Shown here: one piece after another, positions 58,080 to 64,000 of the stretch
Numbering within the stretch: position 1 is the stretch's first letter
How the letters are laid out: each line of letters opens with the position of its first letter
DNA from: Hoylesella saccharolytica JCM 17484
GTDB taxonomy: Bacteria; Bacteroidota; Bacteroidia; Bacteroidales; Bacteroidaceae
DNA length: 64,000 bases
Reading direction: 5' to 3'
NCBI RefSeq assembly: GCF_000614205.1
Contig: NZ_BAKN01000007.1
Span: 1-64,000 of the forward strand
Notes under the pieces: model-generated
Told to the model about the DNA's origin: nothing
Databases searched by the model: none
The model's input: the letters and a program-made list of their open reading frames with translations, nothing else
Position numbers and translations under genes: made by a program

Positions 58080-60560
58080 TTAAAGATTGTCGAGATTAAC
58101 GGGCTGTTCTGACGGATGGTTACGTTTGCGGTCGCCTTCTTGCTCTACCGGCGCCAAATCGCCCGGCGTGATGTTTCGGATAGGATTTCCATCGCCATCA
58201 AGTATCACAACGCCTTCGCCCAAGCTATCGGTGTCGAGTGTATCGCGGCGAGCAGCAGGGTAATAGCTGGCACAATTGTACATACCTGCGGTGATATCGC
58301 TATCTTTCGGCTTACCGAACTTAGCGTGATAATCACTAAAGGCGGGATCTCTAAACACCGACTGAAGGAAATATCCACAAATGGGCAACGCCGTTCGACT
58401 GCCTTGTCCCAGTGCACCTGTTCGGAAATGGATACTGCGATACTCGCCGCCCACCCAAGCGCCAACAACCAATCGGGGACTAACGCCCATAAACCAAGCA
58501 TCCGAATGATTGTTGGATGTTCCGGTTTTACCGCCGAAATCAGTATCGCGATAATTGCTTACGTAGCCCCAAAGGCTCTGAGAAGTTCCACCGGGTTCAC
58601 GCATTCCGCCCATTAGTAGCTGCTGCATCAAGAATGCACTCTTGTAAGGAACTACCTGTTTCGTTTCCGTCGGACCTACATACACCTCGTTACCATCTTT
58701 ATCTTCAATGCGCGTTACAAGCACAGGATCGTGGTGTTTGCCGTCAGCGGCGATAGTACAGTAGGCATTAGCTAATTCAAGTAGATTGACATCGCTCGAC
58801 CCGAGTGCAAGCGACGGAGCGTCATCAAGCGGACTGTTGATGCCCATTTTGTGTGCCGTTTCAATGATGCGCTGAATACCCATCTCCTGACCAAGCCTCA
58901 CAGCGATAGAATTAATACTTCGGGCAAAGGCGCTTTTCAAGGGAATAGAATCGCCAGAGAATGAACCGTTGGCATTCGAAGGCCTCCATGTCGTCATCTC
59001 GCGCTTCACTTTATCGTACACCTGCATCGAAATATATTCATCACGTCGTTCGTCGCAGGGTGTCAATCCCTGATTCATTGCTTCGGTATAAACAAACAGT
59101 TTGAATGTTGAACCAGGTTGACGCATCGCCGTTACTTTGTCATATTTCCACGAATTGAAGTCGATGTCGCCCACCCAAGCCTTGACTGCACCATTCTGGG
59201 GTTCCATGGCCACAAACGCACAATGCATAAATTTCACCATATAACGAATCGAATCCATCACTGACAGCTCTTTTTCTACCGTGCCATCTTTATAATCAAA
59301 CACTTTCACTTTGTGCGGTTTATTGAGATAATAACGCACCGAGTCGGGTTGATTTTTATATTTCTCTATAAGATATTTATAAATAGGCTGCTTACGAGCA
59401 ATACCTTCAATAAAGTCCGGAATCACTTTTCCTCGTTCATCTACCCACGGATCATTGTTGCCCCAATGATTTCTGAAGTTCTGCTGAATTTGTTTCATCT
59501 GCTTTCGCGCAGCATCTTCGGCATATTTTTGCATACGCGAGTCTATAGTTGTATAGATTTTCAGCCCGCTGCTGTATAAATCGTAGCCATTATCCCGACA
59601 CCAATCTTTCAGATAATCAGCTACCGCCTCTCTGAAATATGTTGCCTGACCGTCATAGTTACTTTCCACGCTATACTGCAGTCGGATAGGTATCTTGCTC
59701 AGCGAGTCATACTGCTGTCTGCTAATATCACCTAGTCGAACTAGGTTTGAAAGCACCACATTGCGCCGCCTCAAACTATTTTCGGGATGCGAAATAGGAT
59801 TATAATGCGTTGTAGCCTTCAGCATGCCCACCAATGTGGCAGCCTGTTCCGTCGTGATATCTTTCGGAGTAGTATTAAAATAGGTCTTACAAGCGGTCTT
59901 GATACCAAACGAATTCGAACCGAAATCCACCGTATTGGCATACATCGTCAAAATTTCCTTCTTGTCGTACAACATCTCCAGCTTTAACGCAATAATCCAT
60001 TCTTTGCTCTTCATCACAAGCATACGGATACCGGGAATTTTCCCCAATAAGCCCGTTGAATATTGCGTTCGAACACGAAACATATTCTTCGCCAACTGTT
60101 GCGTAATAGTTGATGCCCCCCGTGCTCCGCTCTCGGTCACCGCATCTTTCGCCGCAGCTACCATACCTTGCAAGTCTATACCGAAATGGCGGTAAAACCT
60201 TTCGTCTTCAGTATCAATGAGGGTCTTCCAAAACAGTGGATTTACATCTTCGTATTTCACCGGCGTGCGATTTTCACTGAAATACTTTCCTATCAAAACA
60301 CCGTCGGCACTGTATATCTCTGAAGCCTGCGACGTCGTGGGATTTTTGATTTGCGCAAATCCGGGCGACTTCCCGAATAGCCATAAGAAGTTACAATCCA
60401 CCATCCCCAGATAAATTACGAACGCCAACACCGCCGATGCGAAACCCACACCAACCTTTACATACCATTTACGACCTGTGTAAAGTTGTTTATACCAGTC
60501 CCAGGCGATGTGCAATTTTTGTTCGCACCATTGCGCCGCCAAAATCAGTTTCTTACGCAT
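58080..60560 (-). CDS. penicillin-binding protein 1A (bifunctional)
   Basis: 826-residue peptidoglycan glycosyltransferase/transpeptidase, anchored by one membrane helix (about residues 36-56). The GT51 domain has EDERFYRHFGID (catalytic Glu) and GASTITQQLAKNMF. The transpeptidase has RQPGSTFKLFVY (SxxK Ser), SRSINSIAVRLG (SxN) and FGGKTGTSNNHSDAW (KTG). It builds and crosslinks cell wall in the periplasm. It is 35 bp after miaA and 26 bp before the helicase on the same strand, so it is probably part of one transcript. Confidence 0.95.
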   Translation of the reverse strand: MRKKLILAAQWCEQKLHIAWDWYKQLYTGRKWYVKVGVGFASAVLAFVIYLGMVDCNFLWLFGKSPGFAQIKNPTTSQASEIYSADGVLIGKYFSENRTPVKYEDVNPLFWKTLIDTEDERFYRHFGIDLQGMVAAAKDAVTESGARGASTITQQLAKNMFRVRTQYSTGLLGKIPGIRMLVMKSKEWIIALKLEMLYDKKEILTMYANTVDFGSNSFGIKTACKTYFNTTPKDITTEQAATLVGMLKATTHYNPISHPENSLRRRNVVLSNLVRLGDISRQQYDSLSKIPIRLQYSVESNYDGQATYFREAVADYLKDWCRDNGYDLYSSGLKIYTTIDSRMQKYAEDAARKQMKQIQQNFRNHWGNNDPWVDERGKVIPDFIEGIARKQPIYKYLIEKYKNQPDSVRYYLNKPHKVKVFDYKDGTVEKELSVMDSIRYMVKFMHCAFVAMEPQNGAVKAWVGDIDFNSWKYDKVTAMRQPGSTFKLFVYTEAMNQGLTPCDERRDEYISMQVYDKVKREMTTWRPSNANGSFSGDSIPLKSAFARSINSIAVRLGQEMGIQRIIETAHKMGINSPLDDAPSLALGSSDVNLLELANAYCTIAADGKHHDPVLVTRIEDKDGNEVYVGPTETKQVVPYKSAFLMQQLLMGGMREPGGTSQSLWGYVSNYRDTDFGGKTGTSNNHSDAWFMGVSPRLVVGAWVGGEYRSIHFRTGALGQGSRTALPICGYFLQSVFRDPAFSDYHAKFGKPKDSDITAGMYNCASYYPAARRDTLDTDSLGEGVVILDGDGNPIRNITPGDLAPVEQEGDRKRNHPSEQPVNLDNL

Positions 60561-60595
60561 ATTCTTTATCTTTTTCTGCTACAAATGTACGTAAT

Positions 60596-61519
60596 TTAAT
60601 CCTGACGAGCGATGCAACGATCGATATAATTTACAATCGCACCCTCATCTTCAGGCTCAAACCACTTTATTCTATCATCACGCTTCAGCCATGTCAGTTG
60701 TTTACGCATATAACGGCGGGTATTTGATTGAATTTGTCTGATTGCTTCATCTTTACAGATTTCTCCATCAAAAAACGAAAAGATTTCTTTATACCCCACC
60801 GTATTCAATGCATTCAAAGTACGAAACGAATACATTCTCCTTGCTTCTGCTTCTAAACCAGCATCAACCATCGCCCACACTCGTTCATTTATTCGCTCAT
60901 ACATCTCTTCACGTGGTCGGTTTAGTCCGATTTTGATAATTTCAAATCCACGCATTTTTTGTTCTCTCTTCCTAAACGAAGAATAAGTTTTACCTGTCAT
61001 TAAACAAATCTCCAGGGCATGACACACTCTCCGCCAATTCCTTTTATCTACTTCCGCCCAGTGTTCAGGGTCTAACTTTTTTAATTTCTCTACCAACACA
61101 TCCAATCCCTGCTCGTTTAGCATTCGTTTTACCTCTTCACGAGTCGTATTATCCACTGTCGGAATATCATCTATACCATCACACACCGCATCAATATACA
61201 TCATACTTCCGCCCGACATTAACGCGATATCGCTTCGTTCAAAAATCTTTTCTAATAGCTCTAACACATCGTTTTCAAAACGCGATGCACTGTAATAATC
61301 TCTTACGCTTAAATTTCCAACAAAATAATGATGTACTCCACACATCTCTTCTGACGTTGGAGCCGCTGTTCCAATTTTCAGTTCTTTAAACATCTGCCTT
61401 GAATCGGCATTAATCACATCTGTTCCATAATGCCTCGCTAAAGCTATATTTAATTTTGTTTTCCCTACACCTGTTGGACCTACAACTACTATTAGCACTT
61501 TCTTCTTTATCTCTACCAT
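60596..61519 (-). CDS. miaA: tRNA dimethylallyltransferase
   Basis: Adds the isopentenyl group to A37 of tRNAs, the step before MiaB. It has 307 residues from the ATG at 61519. The P-loop is VVVGPTGVGKTKLN, then INADSRQMFKELKIGTA and MSGGSMMYIDAVCDG. The C-terminal zinc-finger-like extension is short. Longer starts at 61540 and 61552 add hydrophilic residues not seen in homologues. It heads the miaA-PBP1A-helicase-DUF4886 run. Confidence 0.95.
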   Translation of the reverse strand: MVEIKKKVLIVVVGPTGVGKTKLNIALARHYGTDVINADSRQMFKELKIGTAAPTSEEMCGVHHYFVGNLSVRDYYSASRFENDVLELLEKIFERSDIALMSGGSMMYIDAVCDGIDDIPTVDNTTREEVKRMLNEQGLDVLVEKLKKLDPEHWAEVDKRNWRRVCHALEICLMTGKTYSSFRKREQKMRGFEIIKIGLNRPREEMYERINERVWAMVDAGLEAEARRMYSFRTLNALNTVGYKEIFSFFDGEICKDEAIRQIQSNTRRYMRKQLTWLKRDDRIKWFEPEDEGAIVNYIDRCIARQD

Positions 61520-61600
61520 AATTTTATATGCTTCTTCCATGCAAATATACATTATTCTTCTACTTTTACATCAAGACGTTTATAATTATATAAAAAATCC

Positions 61601-61632
61601 TCTCCGGTGGCTTCACAGCTATCAGAGAGGCA
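61601..61632. terminator. probable hairpin upstream of miaA
   Basis: CCTCTC and GAGAGG bracket a loop of about 20 bases; on the minus strand a T run follows. The rest of 61553-62145 is AT-rich and shows no convincing gene. Confidence 0.4.
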
Positions 61633-62145
61633 AACTAACATGAAAAACAAAGCAACAATTACCTAAATGTTTTCACAACATCCATAATGGTAATTGCTAA
61701 AAAACAAGTGTTCACAATAATTTCAAACATGCTTTTTTATGACTAAAAACAGTTTAACTATAAAATAAAATCAAGTGATGATTAATGATAACAACTTCTC
61801 AGTTATTCTATTTCAAACAAGTTCTAATTCTAAAACTCTTTCGATTCGTATTAATAACGGTGCAGGCCGTTTGGTTTTTATTTCCTTCATGATTATTACT
61901 TCAATTAAAAACGGCGGCGACAGAGATGTTCGGAGTTATATAGAGAGTGATGAAAAAGTTTGTATTGAGATGAACACTCTGTCGCACGCCTCTGGTGTGT
62001 GTGCTGTTATATCTCATTGTTGCCAACCGCTGAAACGGAAGGGCAAAATCTACGTTTAACGAGTATAGGATTTATGACTCATAGAGATAGAGCTTTTCAA
62101 CGCCGATTACAGAAACCTATTGGCTACTTTTGGCAAATTCAATCA

Positions 62146-63729
62146 TCAGGGTCGTTGTGCCCCATACTTACTTTCGGCACCGAAAAGTACAAAGGCTTTA
62201 TCTACAGCATAACGGTTGCCGTACATCGAAACGCGAGTGGTTGAGGTGCCTTGCATATTCATTCCGTTAGCCTGACGATACAGATTGGCTGCCGAGTTGG
62301 GATTAAACGATGTGCTGCTGACGATTTTCAGCTTAGCAAAACCCTTCAAATAGTCAGGATCTATCTTTTTAAGGATATTGCTTCCTTGTGGAGCTTCGAA
62401 GTTTCCCTCGCATTTTGCCAACTGGTCTACCTCTTCAAAGCGCTCAGCCTTTACCATTGTCCACTTTCCACCACCCGAAGCAGGCAGCAGAATGTCGGCC
62501 GTATTCATAAAGAACATGTTGTCATAGGCAGACGTTTTACGATCGGCCTCATGGGCTTTATTCGAGTCGATGTGAGTACGATCTATCGCGCCGAGATTGC
62601 TGCAACCGAAAATATTATTGTATACGTTGCCATGAATGCCAATCATATACCGATAGCCATAGCCCATATCTTCCATTTCTTTGGTCCGACACCAAGAGAA
62701 AAGCACGGTATTATGATGAAAATCTACCGATGCCGAGATAGGTTTGCCTACCCCTGCGGCGCCCGAAACGCTACAGGCGGCATAAACATTGCTTACGAAA
62801 ACATTATTACATATCTCCCAATTACCACCAAGATTGGTCATCTGCAAACCAAAATAGAGTCCGTTGGCAAAGATACAGTTGCGTACAATAAGGCGCCCCT
62901 CAACGTTGCCTTTCATCAACTGATGAGAAAGTCCGTTGGGCTCTCCACCCGGTGTGATGCGTCCTGTTTCGCAACCTTCGCAACATCCGTAACGCGGATC
63001 AGAAGGGTCAGCAGGCTGATAGTTATTTTGCAAACCGTAGTCGAGCACAAATCCGTCAATCAGAATTTCGCCATTGCGCTGCCCTTTCACATCTATTGTA
63101 AACAGACCGCGTGAGCCATTGGTACCATTTTGTGCCTGTGTAGGCTGAATTTTGGTAACATACCGCAGTGGGTTACGTTCTGAAAAGCTGGCGTTATATC
63201 CACCCACCACTTTCAGATACTTCTTTATTTCGATGTATCCGCAATCTAATTTACCCAGATAATTACCTTCAGCCACACATATCACACTGCCTTCAGCAGC
63301 ATTATCGATAGCCTTTTGCAAATCTTTATACGGACTATCTTGTGCTCCCGTACCACGTACCGAGCCTCCTGTCTGACTGACATACACCTTCGGACCATTG
63401 ATATTTACAGTACTTGAGCTACTTAAGCCGCCTCTATTATCAGATTCTTCAGCGCTGCTCGAACCCGTTGCACCAGCAACACTGTTCAAACCCTTTGCAA
63501 CGCCATCTTGCGCACGCTCTACGGCATCATCTAAGAGTTTCTGCGCACCTTGTTTTACGTCCTGTTCCAATGATTCTTTTTCTCTTTTCACAGCACCTTC
63601 CACTCTTTCTTTAACGGCTTTTTTGGCTTGATTAAGAATGCGACCAAAGGCCTGTCCTTCTGCTTTCTGAGGAGCCAAAATGCCAACAAGTAGGCTCACT
63701 GCAAAGATTGCTAACGATTGCTTCTTCAT
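62146..63729 (-). CDS. secreted right-handed beta-helix protein with coiled-coil N-terminus
   Basis: About 527 residues from the ATG at 63729, which gives the signal peptide MKKQSLAIFAVSLLVGILAP. Residues about 25-75 form a charged amphipathic helix (AVKERVEGAVKREKESLEQD) and a Ser-rich linker follows. Then comes a DUF1565/parallel-beta-helix domain: VYVSQTGGSVRGTGAQDSPY, the common start of such surface proteins. Repeats are built on N-x-IF/V-F (IVRNCIFANGLYFGLQ, EICNNVFVSNVYA). Related domains are polysaccharide lyases or adhesins, but I see no catalytic motif. No T9SS tail is obvious. A possible -7 box (minus TAATTTTG) is at 63955-63962. Confidence 0.75.
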   Translation of the reverse strand: MKKQSLAIFAVSLLVGILAPQKAEGQAFGRILNQAKKAVKERVEGAVKREKESLEQDVKQGAQKLLDDAVERAQDGVAKGLNSVAGATGSSSAEESDNRGGLSSSSTVNINGPKVYVSQTGGSVRGTGAQDSPYKDLQKAIDNAAEGSVICVAEGNYLGKLDCGYIEIKKYLKVVGGYNASFSERNPLRYVTKIQPTQAQNGTNGSRGLFTIDVKGQRNGEILIDGFVLDYGLQNNYQPADPSDPRYGCCEGCETGRITPGGEPNGLSHQLMKGNVEGRLIVRNCIFANGLYFGLQMTNLGGNWEICNNVFVSNVYAACSVSGAAGVGKPISASVDFHHNTVLFSWCRTKEMEDMGYGYRYMIGIHGNVYNNIFGCSNLGAIDRTHIDSNKAHEADRKTSAYDNMFFMNTADILLPASGGGKWTMVKAERFEEVDQLAKCEGNFEAPQGSNILKKIDPDYLKGFAKLKIVSSTSFNPNSAANLYRQANGMNMQGTSTTRVSMYGNRYAVDKAFVLFGAESKYGAQRP

Positions 63730-64000
63730 AATCTTTTGTTTTATTGATGATTTTATTATATAATAAGGTGAATGTTTTATCTGCATTTAATATATTCAAT
63801 GCGGATTTTCAGCTACCGAGAGCAACTTGTTCTACGATCTATGCAATCGGCGGCATCTTATTATCATACTTTAGAAATGGTTTTTCAGAGGTGTGATAAA
63901 GGGGACTTCCAAGCCCGATTGATAACAATACACTCCTTGTTTTCCATTCTAATGCAAAATTAGACATAGAATAGACTAACCCGTTTTGCAATTTCTGCCA

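Noticed and set aside
61775..62059. 94-residue ORF in the gap before the beta-helix gene
   Set aside because: AT-rich, no recognisable motif, no promoter or coding bias, and surrounded by non-coding DNA.

Overview
The window reads as a chromosomal segment of a Bacteroidales bacterium, most likely Prevotella or a close Prevotellaceae relative. The evidence is as follows. Promoters carry the Bacteroidetes -7 box TAnnTTTG rather than a sigma70 -10. Several secreted proteins end in type IX secretion (T9SS) sorting tails. BspA-like leucine-rich proteins, a DUF4301 protein, a stand-alone AICAR transformylase and the gene order DUF177-rpmF-fabH-era-der are all typical of the group. I see no phage, plasmid, transposase or cas gene; this is mainly housekeeping DNA with a few secreted-protein islands.

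Layout. 1-248 is a 41/42-bp tandem array. 286-5203 holds a DUF4301 protein, a RelA/SpoT-family synthetase with a decayed hydrolase site, and fmt. 5289-6466 is a histidine kinase. 7127-11373 is the DUF177-rpmF-fabH-era-der run. 11419-15933 holds a lipoprotein, an M6-like metalloprotease and an LRR protein, the last two with T9SS tails. 16571-16644 is tRNA-Met(CAT). 16925-21944 holds a calcium-type P-ATPase, a HAD phosphatase, ribF and a CPBP protease. 22015-27177 holds a DUF2339 membrane protein, a glycosyltransferase and miaB. 28216-33969 holds gyrB, an esterase, a LOG-family protein and a DEAD-box RNA helicase. 34372-37739 holds a TrmH-type methylase, sufE, a U32 peptidase and a papain-fold lipoprotein. 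38464-38538 is tRNA-Val(TAC). 39061-42412 holds two tandem BspA-like proteins. 42795-51200 holds AICAR transformylase, aroC, a SlyD-like FKBP, a nitrilase-fold amidase, tadA, yraN, birA, pyrH, queF and a queuosine-precursor transporter. 51401-54890 holds a peptidase E homologue and a duplicated lipoprotein/barrel cassette. 55382-61519 holds a DUF4886 protein, a PIF1-like helicase, PBP1A and miaA. 62146-63729 is a secreted beta-helix protein.

Functional links. tRNA maturation recurs: miaA and miaB together make ms2i6A37, tadA edits A34, queF and the transporter feed queuosine, and the U32 peptidase is of the tRNA-hydroxylation type. The transporter-queF pair is preceded by an element that fits the preQ1-I riboswitch architecture and abuts the start codon.

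Two features cut across the whole window. First, nine genes, including the essential der, are broken at ten places, and every break is explained by a net loss of one or two bases. This points to deletion errors in the sequence rather than decay. Second, many intergenic gaps carry arrays with a strict 22-bp period. Four of these sit inside related elements of about 420 bp, at least three of which end in related inverted repeats, and similar 22-bp phasing is seen in unrelated sequences at 34094 and 44500. This dispersed 22-bp-phased repeat system is the most unusual thing in the window.
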